From: CAXBNB01 sp040222275
GTDB taxonomy: Bacteria; Bacteroidota; Bacteroidia; Cytophagales; Cyclobacteriaceae
Direction: 5' to 3'
Length of the DNA stretch: 64,000 nucleotides
Assembly (NCBI GenBank): GCA_040222275.1
Contig: JAVKDJ010000045.1
Span: 62,001 to 126,000 of the forward strand
The notes under the pieces: generated by a model
Databases searched by the model: none
Told to the model about the DNA's origin: nothing
What the model saw: the letters and a program-made list of their open reading frames with translations, nothing else
Shown here: positions 44,871-53,546 of the stretch, piece after piece
How the letters are laid out: every line of letters starts with the position of its first letter
Numbering within the stretch: the stretch's first letter is position 1
Position numbers and translations under genes: made by a program

Positions 44871-46517
44871 ATGAAAATCCCTTTTAGCCTGGTTCTGACG
44901 ATAGGTATAATGTGCCTTGGCCTGTCAACCTATCCATCAAAAGGACAGGCTAAAAGCCAACCCAATATTCTGTTCATTGGCATTGACGATCTGCGACCTG
45001 AATTGGGTTGCTACGGTTCAGATATTGCCATAAGCCCAAACCTGGACAAGCTTGCCGGCCAGGGATTGCTCTTTGAAAGGGCATATTGCCAGCAGGCTAT
45101 TTGTGGCCCATCCCGTGCCAGCCTGCTTACAGGATTGCGACCTGAAACAAGTGGTGTGACCCACAACTATATTAAGATCAGGGACCAAAACCCAGACATT
45201 GTGACCTTGCCCCAGCATTTTGTACAAAACGGGTACGAAGCAGTCTATTGCGGTAAAATCTTCCATCATGGAGACAAGGATGATGAACTTTCCTGGAGCA
45301 GAAAACCTGCTACAGATAAAGTGGATGCCAGTCCTTTCAAACTTGGCTATGCACTGGAAGAAAACCGAAAAATAGCCCAGGACAAAATGCAACGCATGCT
45401 GGCCAGGTACGGTGAGGTGGCACGTCGTGGCTTGGGAAGTGGGCCGGCATTTGAGTGTGCCGATGTGCCAGACAATGCTTATGCCGATGGTTACAATACC
45501 GACCTGGCCATCGCTACCCTCAAGGAGATGGTGGCCGACAACAGCAAACCGTTTTTTCTGGGATTGGGTTTCCACAAGCCACATCTAAACTGGGTGGCAC
45601 CCAAACGTTATTGGGACATGTACGATTCTTCAAGGATTGAACTGGCCACCCAGGTAAATCCTCCACAACATGCGGCAGAGATGGGGCTCCACGCATCGTT
45701 TGAGTTGCGCACCCGCTATGGCATCCCAAAAGAAGGGGAATTTGACCCAAAACTTGCCAGGACATTGAAACATGCCTATTTGGCTTGCATCAGCTATGTA
45801 GATGCCCAAATTGGTCGCATGATTGAAGCATTGGAAGAATCAGGTGCCCTGCAAAATACGATCATAATCGTATGGAGCGATCACGGGTGGCATCTTGGTG
45901 AAATGGGTATCTGGGGGAAAGCCACCAACTATGAAATAGCCACCAGGGTACCCATGATCATTTGGACCCCGGACATGGAAAAAAATATCAGGGGAACCTC
46001 ATCTTCTGCATTGGTGGAATTGGTGGACATCTACCCTACCCTGTGCGAGCTTGCAGGCATCAACACGCCACCACACCTGGAAGGACGAAGTTTTGTGCCA
46101 TTACTGGCCAACCCCAAACAAAACTGGAAGCCTGCTGTTTTCAGCCAGTTCCCCTCCCCAGCCCTCAGGGAGTGGGGATCAATAGCCTTAAAGCCAGCCA
46201 TGCGCGAGACATTTTTTGGAGACCTTATAGTAAAAGTAGAGGAACGCATCATAGACCAGCAGGAGGATAACTGGAACCGCGACCTTTTTGAAAATCACCT
46301 CATGGGGTACGCCATGAGGACAAACCGCTATCGACTAGTGATATGGAAAGACCGGAGGGTACAAAACTCAAAACCACTATTCGTCGAGTTGTTTGACCAT
46401 CAAACAGATTCCACAGAAACCGTGAATATCGCAGAAGGCCAGCCCGTGCTCGTTGATGAGCTGCTTGCTCTATTCAATAGCCATTGGAGAGCCGTTCATT
46501 CGGCTGGCAAGTTATAA
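44871..46517 (+). CDS. Formylglycine sulfatase, S1_7-like (iduronate-2-sulfatase-like)
   Basis: 548 aa. Signal peptide to ~Gly25. Metal-binding DD in FIGIDDLRPELGCYG; C78-G-P-S-R is the formylglycine site (AICGPSRASLLTG); VWSDHGWHLGEMGIWGK supplies further metal ligands. The I-D-D-L-R-P-E-L pattern is typical of S1_7/iduronate-sulfatase-like enzymes, including ones in carrageenan loci. It follows GH127 paralogue 2 by 40 nt. It needs a formylglycine-generating enzyme, which is not in this window. Confidence 0.9.
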   Translation: MKIPFSLVLTIGIMCLGLSTYPSKGQAKSQPNILFIGIDDLRPELGCYGSDIAISPNLDKLAGQGLLFERAYCQQAICGPSRASLLTGLRPETSGVTHNYIKIRDQNPDIVTLPQHFVQNGYEAVYCGKIFHHGDKDDELSWSRKPATDKVDASPFKLGYALEENRKIAQDKMQRMLARYGEVARRGLGSGPAFECADVPDNAYADGYNTDLAIATLKEMVADNSKPFFLGLGFHKPHLNWVAPKRYWDMYDSSRIELATQVNPPQHAAEMGLHASFELRTRYGIPKEGEFDPKLARTLKHAYLACISYVDAQIGRMIEALEESGALQNTIIIVWSDHGWHLGEMGIWGKATNYEIATRVPMIIWTPDMEKNIRGTSSSALVELVDIYPTLCELAGINTPPHLEGRSFVPLLANPKQNWKPAVFSQFPSPALREWGSIALKPAMRETFFGDLIVKVEERIIDQQEDNWNRDLFENHLMGYAMRTNRYRLVIWKDRRVQNSKPLFVELFDHQTDSTETVNIAEGQPVLVDELLALFNSHWRAVHSAGKL

Positions 46518-46585
46518 ACCTGTCCTCCCATTTCAGGCCAAATACAACCACTTTTAACCCAAATTCTAAAAATTTTATGAAAACG

Positions 46586-46617
46586 GGGTAAAATACTGCT
46601 CCCACCGGATAAATTTC
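46586..46617. promoter_or_regulatory. Conserved upstream element of the second sulfatase
   Basis: GGGTAAAATACTGC (46586-46599) continuing into TAAAATACTGC, 10 bp, TAAATTTC (46589-46617). It matches 18 of 19 fixed positions with the element at 42677-42705, at identical spacing. A likely binding site or promoter shared by the two transcription units. Confidence 0.5.
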
Positions 46618-46690
46618 GCAAGTCTTCCCCCTAATCAATAAAGTAAATTTGTAAACACCTGATTAACCTGAGTTTGATGTAAGATCATTT

Positions 46691-46850
46691 TAAAAAACAA
46701 TAAAAACCTATTACAACGTCACTCAGAGTCCTTTTTATGGGCCTATGCGTGAGAAAAGGGCGTAGGAGTCCCTAAGGAGGAGATTCCTACGCCTTTAGCC
46801 TTGCACAACCCTGTCCAAAGGCTCTGAATGACGGTTTTTATTGTTTTTTG
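46691..46850. repeat. 160-bp nested palindromic repeat (REP/MITE-like)
   Basis: Outer arms 46691-46708 and 46833-46850 are inverted copies (17 of 18). Inside them GTCACTCAGAGTCCTTT pairs with AAAGGCTCTGAATGAC, and at the centre AAGGGCGTAGGA pairs with TCCTACGCCTTT. The GTCATTCAGAG and GCGTAGGAATC words resemble dispersed intergenic repeats of many bacterial genomes. Probably a non-autonomous repeat that folds as one long hairpin in RNA. Confidence 0.75.
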
Positions 46851-46931
46851 TGTCGAACTCAGGTGGTTAAGTAATTTCAAAACACCATTGGGACATCAGG
46901 TACTTGAATTTGTTTTTGTAAACCCGGACAG

Positions 46932-48299
46932 ATGAAAAAAATTACAACCATAATTACCCTGCTCTTTATGTGCCAACTTGCCCATGCAAACACCCGTCCC
47001 AACATCATTCTTTTGTTTGCCGATGATGCCGGATATGCTGATTTTGGATTTCAGGGTAGCCAGGAAATGAAAACACCAAACCTGGATGCACTGGCACAAA
47101 CCGGTGTGAAATTCACCCAGGGTTACGTTTCAGCCTCTGTTTGTGGGCCTTCCAGGGCTGGGCTGATGACCGGTCGATATCAGCAGAAATTCGGTTTTGA
47201 AGAAAACAATGTACCCGGCTACATGAGCCAGTCGGGCCTAACAGGAGACGACATGGGTATTCCCCTAAACGAGTTGACTATGGCAGATTACCTTAAAACC
47301 CTCAACTATAAAACCGCATTCTATGGAAAGTGGCATCTCGGTGGGGCAGACCGCTTTCACCCAACCAAAAGGGGCTTTGATGAGTTTTATGGCTTCCGCG
47401 GCGGAGCAAGAAGCTATTTTCCTTATGACGATTTACCCCCGAGTCACCTCGACAAAATGGAACGTGGGTTTGGTAATTTCGAAGAACATGAGGGTTACCT
47501 CACTGATGCTTTGGCCAAAGAAGCCCTGTCTTTTATAGAAAAAAACAAGGACAACCCGTTTTTCATTTTCATGTCATTCAATGCCGTTCATACACCCATG
47601 CATGCCAAAAAAGAAGATTTGGGGCAATTCCACGGCCTGAGCGGCAAACGCCAGCAAGTGGCCGCTATGACACTGGCCCTCGATCGGGCCTGTGGGGAGT
47701 TGCTCGATAAAATTAAATCACTGGGTTTGGAGGAAAATACCCTGGTCGTTTTCACCAATGACAATGGGGGGCCTACCGACAAAAATGCCTCGGTCAATGC
47801 ACCATTAAGTGGTACAAAATCAAACCATTTGGAGGGTGGCATCCGCGTGCCTTTCCTAATGAAATGGCCCAAAGAGATCAAAGGGGGCATGGTATATGAT
47901 TATCCGGCAAGTACCCTTGACTTGCTCCCTACTTTTTTTGCAGCAGCTGGCGGGGCGCATGCCCATTTGAAACAAATAGACGGTGTGGACCTGATCCCAT
48001 TTGTACAGGGTAGAAATAAAGAAAGGCCACACGATGTGCTGTACTGGAAAAAGGAATCACGGGCCGCCATCCGCAATGGCGACTGGAAACTTATCCGTTT
48101 TCCGGACAGGCCAGCCGAACTATACCAGCTGGACAAGGACATTCAGGAGCACAACGATCTGGCTACAGCCTACCCCGAAAAGGTGAAAGAAATGTACAAG
48201 CAACTTTTCGAATGGGAGCTCACCCTTGAACGCCCCCTTTTCCAACTCAAAAGGAGTTTCGAAAAACTGGACCTTGACCGGATGGACAAATACAGATAA
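46932..48299 (+). CDS. Formylglycine sulfatase, S1_16-like
   Basis: 455 aa. Signal peptide MKKITTIITLLFMCQLAHA. Metal pair in LLFADDAGYADFGFQGS; C71-G-P-S-R in SVCGPSRAGLMTGRYQQ, followed by KFGFEEN. The G-R-Y-Q-Q-x-F-G-F pattern is typical of S1_16, whose known members remove 4-O-sulfate from galactose or GalNAc. FTNDNGGPTDKNAS gives further metal ligands. Third gene of triplet A, after a 414-bp gap. Ends 26 nt before GH127 paralogue 3. Confidence 0.9.
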   Translation: MKKITTIITLLFMCQLAHANTRPNIILLFADDAGYADFGFQGSQEMKTPNLDALAQTGVKFTQGYVSASVCGPSRAGLMTGRYQQKFGFEENNVPGYMSQSGLTGDDMGIPLNELTMADYLKTLNYKTAFYGKWHLGGADRFHPTKRGFDEFYGFRGGARSYFPYDDLPPSHLDKMERGFGNFEEHEGYLTDALAKEALSFIEKNKDNPFFIFMSFNAVHTPMHAKKEDLGQFHGLSGKRQQVAAMTLALDRACGELLDKIKSLGLEENTLVVFTNDNGGPTDKNASVNAPLSGTKSNHLEGGIRVPFLMKWPKEIKGGMVYDYPASTLDLLPTFFAAAGGAHAHLKQIDGVDLIPFVQGRNKERPHDVLYWKKESRAAIRNGDWKLIRFPDRPAELYQLDKDIQEHNDLATAYPEKVKEMYKQLFEWELTLERPLFQLKRSFEKLDLDRMDKYR

Positions 48300-48325
48300 A
48301 ACAAACTAAAACTATATACACAACC

Positions 48326-50374
48326 ATGTACAGAAAAATAATCCTTGTCATTTGTGGGGTCCTTTACCTCCTATCCGCACAGGCCCAAAAAAAGGCGGTA
48401 ATTAACAATACCACCAGTCCAAACATGCAGCTCAAGAGCATTGATATCGATGACTGCCGTTGGACAAGTGGCTTTTGGGCTGAAAAACAACAAAAATGTA
48501 CGGATGTAATGATTCCCAACCTGGGGCGCCTGATGGAAGACCCGGAAACCATACACGCCTATGAAAACTTTAAAATTGCCGCAGGCCTAAAAGAAGGCGA
48601 ATTCAAGGGCTGGTCATTTCATGATGGGGATTTTTATAAATATATTGAAGCACTTGCCTATGCCTATTCATTGACAAATGATGAAAAAATCAATGAGCGC
48701 ATGGATGAAATTATAGCCATCATCAGCAAAGCTCAACAGGATGACGGCTACATATCCACCTACATCCAGATTGGCCATGGGGTCAAGGGTTTCCATCATG
48801 AATCCGAGCACAGGTTCAAACTCACCAATGGCCCCTACTCCCATGGCCCACAGCACGAATTCTACAATCTTGGCCATCTGATGACCGCCGCATGTGTTCA
48901 CCACCGCATCACCGGCAAAAAGAATTTTCTGGATATTGCCATAAAAGCCAGCGACAACATTTACAACCACTTCAAAGACCCATCACCCGAACTGGCCCGT
49001 ATAGACTGGAACCCTCCACACTATATGGGGCTGGTGGAAATGTACAGAACCACTGGCAACAAAAAATACCTGGAGCTGGCAGAAACATTCATCAACATGC
49101 TGGGTACCGCCCCAAAAAAGCCCGATGACCACAGGGGAATGGACCACAGCCAGAGGGGCACACCCATACGGGAAGAAAGCCAGGCTCTAGGACATGCCGG
49201 CCATGGCAATTACCTGTACAGCGGTGTAGTGGACCTCTATGCAGAAACCGGCGAAGAAGCCCTGCTCGAGGCGATGGAAAGAATATGGCAGAATGTAGCA
49301 ACCAGAAAAATGTACCTGACCGGAGCTACAGGGCCCCATCATTTTGGAATATCCAAACACGCCATCGTGGCTGAAGCTTATGGACTGGATTTTGAACTCC
49401 CTAATCAGAAAGCCTACAACGAAACCTGCGCCAACATCGGAAATGCCATGTGGAATTGGCGCATGTTCCTGCTCAATGGGGATGCCAAATTTGCCGAAAT
49501 AGCAGAATTGGTCTTCTACAACAGTGCCCTGTCGGGTATTGACCTTGAAGGCAGGAATTTTTTCTATACCAATCCCTTGCGATACATACAGGACCATCCC
49601 CAAAACAATAAAGACAAGGGTGCACGCGGGCCCTTCATGTCAGTGTTTTGCTGCCCGCCCAACATCATCCGTACCATTGCCAAAATGCACACCTATGCCT
49701 ACAATACTTCGGACAAAGGCATTTGGGTCAATCTGTATGGCAGCAATGAACTGGATACCAAACTAGCCGATGGTTTCAATGTGAAACTGAGCCAGCAGTC
49801 AGATTACCCGTGGGATGGCCTGGTCAGGATTTCTGTAGATATAAAAAAGAAAAAGGAGTTTTCGATGATGCTGCGTATTCCGGCATGGGCAGAAGCTTCC
49901 GAAATAAAAGTGAATGGAGTGGCCGTTGATGCCCAAGTTGTACCCGGATCTTATTTCGAATTAAAAAGGAACTGGTCAGAGGGTGATGTAGTAGCACTGA
50001 ACATGCCGATGACCCCACAGTTGATCTTGTCTGAACCTACGGTAGAAGAAACCAGGAACCAGGTAGCCGTAAAACGTGGGCCGCTTGTTTATTGCCTCGA
50101 ATCCATGGACCTGCCTGAAGGGGTAAACATCACCGATGTGGTGATCCCCCAGGATATTGAATTGACCCCTCGGTTTGACAAAAACCTACTGTCAGGGGTC
50201 ACAGTATTGGAAGGAAAGGCCGAAATTCTGAAAAAGCGTGACTGGTCAAATCAGCTATACCAAAAACTGGTTCCCCAAAAACTGGAAACTGCAGAAATCA
50301 AATTGATTCCATACTACGCCTGGAGCAACCGTGGCAAAGCCGATATGACTGTCTGGATGCCACTCAATTATTGA
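48326..50374 (+). CDS. GH127-type glycosidase (DUF1680), paralogue 3
   Basis: 682 aa. Signal peptide ending LLSAQAQ. Strongly similar to paralogue 2 (LKSIDIDDCRWTSGFWAEK, FKIAAGLKEGEFKGWSFHDG). Catalytic set E366-x-C368 (YNETCANIG) and C442-C443 (VFCCPPNIIR) intact. It has a loop at ~150-175 (GFHHESEHRFKLTNGPYS) that paralogues 1 and 2 lack, which may alter specificity. First gene of triplet B. Confidence 0.88.
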   Translation: MYRKIILVICGVLYLLSAQAQKKAVINNTTSPNMQLKSIDIDDCRWTSGFWAEKQQKCTDVMIPNLGRLMEDPETIHAYENFKIAAGLKEGEFKGWSFHDGDFYKYIEALAYAYSLTNDEKINERMDEIIAIISKAQQDDGYISTYIQIGHGVKGFHHESEHRFKLTNGPYSHGPQHEFYNLGHLMTAACVHHRITGKKNFLDIAIKASDNIYNHFKDPSPELARIDWNPPHYMGLVEMYRTTGNKKYLELAETFINMLGTAPKKPDDHRGMDHSQRGTPIREESQALGHAGHGNYLYSGVVDLYAETGEEALLEAMERIWQNVATRKMYLTGATGPHHFGISKHAIVAEAYGLDFELPNQKAYNETCANIGNAMWNWRMFLLNGDAKFAEIAELVFYNSALSGIDLEGRNFFYTNPLRYIQDHPQNNKDKGARGPFMSVFCCPPNIIRTIAKMHTYAYNTSDKGIWVNLYGSNELDTKLADGFNVKLSQQSDYPWDGLVRISVDIKKKKEFSMMLRIPAWAEASEIKVNGVAVDAQVVPGSYFELKRNWSEGDVVALNMPMTPQLILSEPTVEETRNQVAVKRGPLVYCLESMDLPEGVNITDVVIPQDIELTPRFDKNLLSGVTVLEGKAEILKKRDWSNQLYQKLVPQKLETAEIKLIPYYAWSNRGKADMTVWMPLNY

Positions 50375-50421
50375 AAAAGAATAAAAAAATAGGTTTCTCA
50401 AAAAAACTAAACCTTATACCC

Positions 50422-52080
50422 ATGTATAGCAAACTACTGGCCGCCTTGCTCCTTCTTGCCTCTATGAGCAGTTGCAAATCCAATGGTCAACAAGAAAATG
50501 AAGCAGTTAAGAAGCCCAATATTCTATTCATAGCCATTGACGACTTACGACCGGAATTAGGTTGTTATGGGTCCGATATTGCCATCACCCCCAACCTGGA
50601 CAAGCTCGCCGGTGATGGCATGCGCTTCAACCGTGCCTACTGTCAGCAGGCGATATGCAGCCCATCGAGGGCAAGCCTGATGACGGGTGCCCGTCCAGAG
50701 ACCATCAATGTAATTGAAAATTTCACTTATTTCCGCGACTTAAACCCCGATATCGTTACACTGCCCCAACATTTAAGGAGCAATGGGTATGAAACGGTTT
50801 ACTGCGGAAAAATATACCATGGCCAATACACGGATGAGGAGCTCTCCTGGAGCCGTAAACCGGCCCATAAAACGGTGGGTGTAGAAAAACCCAACCTAAT
50901 TGGTGGGTATTACCTACCGGAAAACCAGGCCATTTTTAAAAAGAACCAGGCGGCCATGAAAGCCAAGTATGGGGATAAGTCCAAGTATGGGCTGGGAAAA
51001 GGACCGGCCTATGAAATGGCCGATGTTCCGGACCATACCTATCCCGATGGGTACAATGCGCAACTGGCCATTGCCACTATGAAAGATATGCTTGAAAAAG
51101 GGGACAAGCCATTCTTTTTGGGGTTGGGTTTTAAAATGCCGCACCTGGATTGGTTGGCCCCAAAACGCTATTGGGACATGTACGACCGTGAAAAAATAAC
51201 TACGGCACCTCAAGACCATGCACCCAACAATGGAGCTGCCATGGGACTACATGCCTCTTTTGAATTGCGCGCAAGGCATGGTATTCCCAAACAGGGGCCA
51301 ATTGAGGGAGAGCTTGCCACCACATTGAAGCATGCCTACCTGGCGAGCGTCACCTACATAGATGCACAAGTGGGCAGAATGATCACCGCCCTGGATAAAG
51401 CTGGCATTCGGGACAATACCATCATCATGGTATGGAGCGACCATGGCTGGCACCTCGGTGACATGGGCATTTGGGGAAAAGCCACCAACTACGAAATAGG
51501 CACCCGCGTGCCTCTGATGGTCTGGACACCCGACATGCCCAAAGAAAGCAGGGGCAAAAGCACCGAAGCTTTGGTAGAACTCATAGATATGTACCCTACA
51601 CTGTGTGATCTTGCGGGCATCCCCCCCCCGGAGCATCTGGAAGGCCAAAGTTTCAAGCCATTGCTCACAGACCCCTCTCGCAAATGGAAACAAGCCGTAT
51701 TCAGCCAATTTCCAAACCCAGCACTGAGGGAATGGGCGGCCAACCCGCTATCGCCTGGTATGCGTGAAACATATTTTGGTCCATTGATAGAAGAAGTAGA
51801 AGCACGGATCAAAGACCAACAGAAAGAAAAATGGGACCGTGACTTGTTTGAAAACGACCTGATGGGCTATGCCATGAGAACCGACAGGTACAGACTGGTA
51901 GCATGGAAAGACCGAAAGGACCTCAGCAAAGCCCCTTTGTTTGTAGAGCTTTATGACCATGAAAATGACCCGGGTGAAACTGAGAACATTGCAGGGAAAC
52001 ATCCAGAACTGGTAGCTGACCTATTGGCACGTTTGGCTACAGGCTGGAAAGGCAACCTCGCCAAAGAGACTAATTATTGA
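50422..52080 (+). CDS. Formylglycine sulfatase lipoprotein, S1_7-like
   Basis: 552 aa from ATG 50422, which gives a good lipobox (LLLLASMSSC, Cys18); an overlapping TTG start at 50371 would bury it. Metal pair FIAIDDLRPELGCYG; C79-S-P-S-R (AICSPSRASLMTG) is the formylglycine site. Closely related over its length to 44871-46517 (e.g. shared KPFFLGLGF and APKRYWDMYD), but lipid-anchored where that one has a plain signal peptide. Second gene of triplet B. Confidence 0.9.
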   Translation: MYSKLLAALLLLASMSSCKSNGQQENEAVKKPNILFIAIDDLRPELGCYGSDIAITPNLDKLAGDGMRFNRAYCQQAICSPSRASLMTGARPETINVIENFTYFRDLNPDIVTLPQHLRSNGYETVYCGKIYHGQYTDEELSWSRKPAHKTVGVEKPNLIGGYYLPENQAIFKKNQAAMKAKYGDKSKYGLGKGPAYEMADVPDHTYPDGYNAQLAIATMKDMLEKGDKPFFLGLGFKMPHLDWLAPKRYWDMYDREKITTAPQDHAPNNGAAMGLHASFELRARHGIPKQGPIEGELATTLKHAYLASVTYIDAQVGRMITALDKAGIRDNTIIMVWSDHGWHLGDMGIWGKATNYEIGTRVPLMVWTPDMPKESRGKSTEALVELIDMYPTLCDLAGIPPPEHLEGQSFKPLLTDPSRKWKQAVFSQFPNPALREWAANPLSPGMRETYFGPLIEEVEARIKDQQKEKWDRDLFENDLMGYAMRTDRYRLVAWKDRKDLSKAPLFVELYDHENDPGETENIAGKHPELVADLLARLATGWKGNLAKETNY

Positions 52081-52086
52081 AAAACT

Positions 52087-53535
52087 ATGGCACCAATTCA
52101 TCAAATATCGAAGCTTTTTTTGTTCTTCTACCTTATCACACTGGCTGCCTGTGCGCAGGAAAACCGTGACCGACCAAATATACTGGTGATCCTGTGTGAC
52201 GACCTGGGCTACTCAGATGTAGGCTTCAACGGCTCCAAAGACATACCCACTCCTGCCCTGGACCGCCTGGCACTAGGTGGTACCATTTGTACTTCAGGTT
52301 ATGTTGCCCATCCTTTTTGCGGGCCAAGCCGGGCAGCCCTGATGACTGGCCGGTACCCCCACAAGTATGGATCCCAATTCAACCTACCTGTGAACAACAG
52401 CGGCCCCCAGTCAAAAGGCATTGCACTCAGCGAAACTTTCATCAGTAAGCTGCTTCAGGATGCGGGTTACTATACAGGGGCTGTGGGCAAATGGCACTTA
52501 GGTGAGAAGAAGCAGTTTCATCCCAACAACAGGGGATTTGATGATTTTTATGGCTTCCTTGGTGGTGGGCACAGGTATTTCCCTTCGGAGTACAAACCGG
52601 TCTATGAAAAACAACTGGCAGCTGGTAACACAATTATTAATGATTACCTCAAACCCCTTGAGCACAACATGAGGGACGTTGACGAAACAGAATACATCAC
52701 CGATGCTTTATCTAGGGAAGCAGTGCGGTTCATCAATGATGCCCCCAAAAAAGACCAACCATTTTTCCTTTATTTGGCCTATAACGCCCCCCATAGTCCC
52801 CTGGAAGCCAGGGACGAAGATTTACAACATTTTGCACACATCAAGGAGGAAAAAAGGCGCACCTATGCGGCCATGGTGTATGCCGTAGATCGCGGTGTGG
52901 CCAAAATCACTGAAGCCCTGACAGCCAACGATCAACTTGACAATACCCTCATCGTCTTCCTAAGCGATAACGGGGGCAAATTGTCATTGGGGGCCACCAA
53001 CTTTCCATTGAAAGAAGGCAAAGGGAGTACATGTGAGGGTGGCTACAGGGTGCCCATGTTTTTCCATTGGCCCGATGTAGTACCTGCGGGCAAGCGTTAC
53101 CATTCGCCCATATCGGCGTTGGACTTTTTCCCAACATTTGCACACCTGGCACAGGCTAAAATACCAGCTTCAAAGGAATTGGATGGGAAAAATATCTGGT
53201 ATGATTTTATCAACGGAAGGAATGCCCGTAGCGGGGAAATGGTTTATGCCATGCGCCATCGTGAAGGATATAGCGATGTAGGTGCTCGAAAAGACGAATG
53301 GAAAATCCTAAAAACAGGGCAACAACCATGGAGGCTCTTCAACATAGAGAAAGACAAAGGGGAATCCTTTGACCTCAGTGAACAATATCCTGAACGCCTA
53401 AGAGAAATGGTGCAGGAAACGCAGCAATGGAGCACCTCCCATAGCGAGCCCCGTTGGTTCAACCCACAAGAACTGGAGCAATTATGGACAGAAAAAGAAA
53501 TGGCGGATTTTGGGAAAACCTTCCTTGCAGAGTAA
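52087..53535 (+). CDS. Formylglycine sulfatase lipoprotein, S1_16-like
   Basis: 482 aa. Lipobox YLITLAAC (Cys22). Metal pair LVILCDDLGYSDVGFNGS; C78-G-P-S-R (PFCGPSRAALMTGRYPHKYG); FLSDNGGKLSLGATN supplies metal ligands. Less similar to 46932-48299 than the two S1_7-like enzymes are to each other, so it may have a different regiospecificity. It follows the previous sulfatase after 6 nt and is the last gene of the block, converging on the GAF kinase. Confidence 0.88.
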   Translation: MAPIHQISKLFLFFYLITLAACAQENRDRPNILVILCDDLGYSDVGFNGSKDIPTPALDRLALGGTICTSGYVAHPFCGPSRAALMTGRYPHKYGSQFNLPVNNSGPQSKGIALSETFISKLLQDAGYYTGAVGKWHLGEKKQFHPNNRGFDDFYGFLGGGHRYFPSEYKPVYEKQLAAGNTIINDYLKPLEHNMRDVDETEYITDALSREAVRFINDAPKKDQPFFLYLAYNAPHSPLEARDEDLQHFAHIKEEKRRTYAAMVYAVDRGVAKITEALTANDQLDNTLIVFLSDNGGKLSLGATNFPLKEGKGSTCEGGYRVPMFFHWPDVVPAGKRYHSPISALDFFPTFAHLAQAKIPASKELDGKNIWYDFINGRNARSGEMVYAMRHREGYSDVGARKDEWKILKTGQQPWRLFNIEKDKGESFDLSEQYPERLREMVQETQQWSTSHSEPRWFNPQELEQLWTEKEMADFGKTFLAE

Positions 53536-53546
53536 AGGGTACTCTG

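Larger units (their letters stand above)
46518..46931. other. Gene-free region inside the sulfatase block
   Basis: 414 bp. It contains the conserved upstream element (46586-46617) and the 160-bp nested palindrome (46691-46850). No coding frame. It breaks what would otherwise be a near-continuous run of genes, so 46932-48299 may have its own promoter here. Confidence 0.6.
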
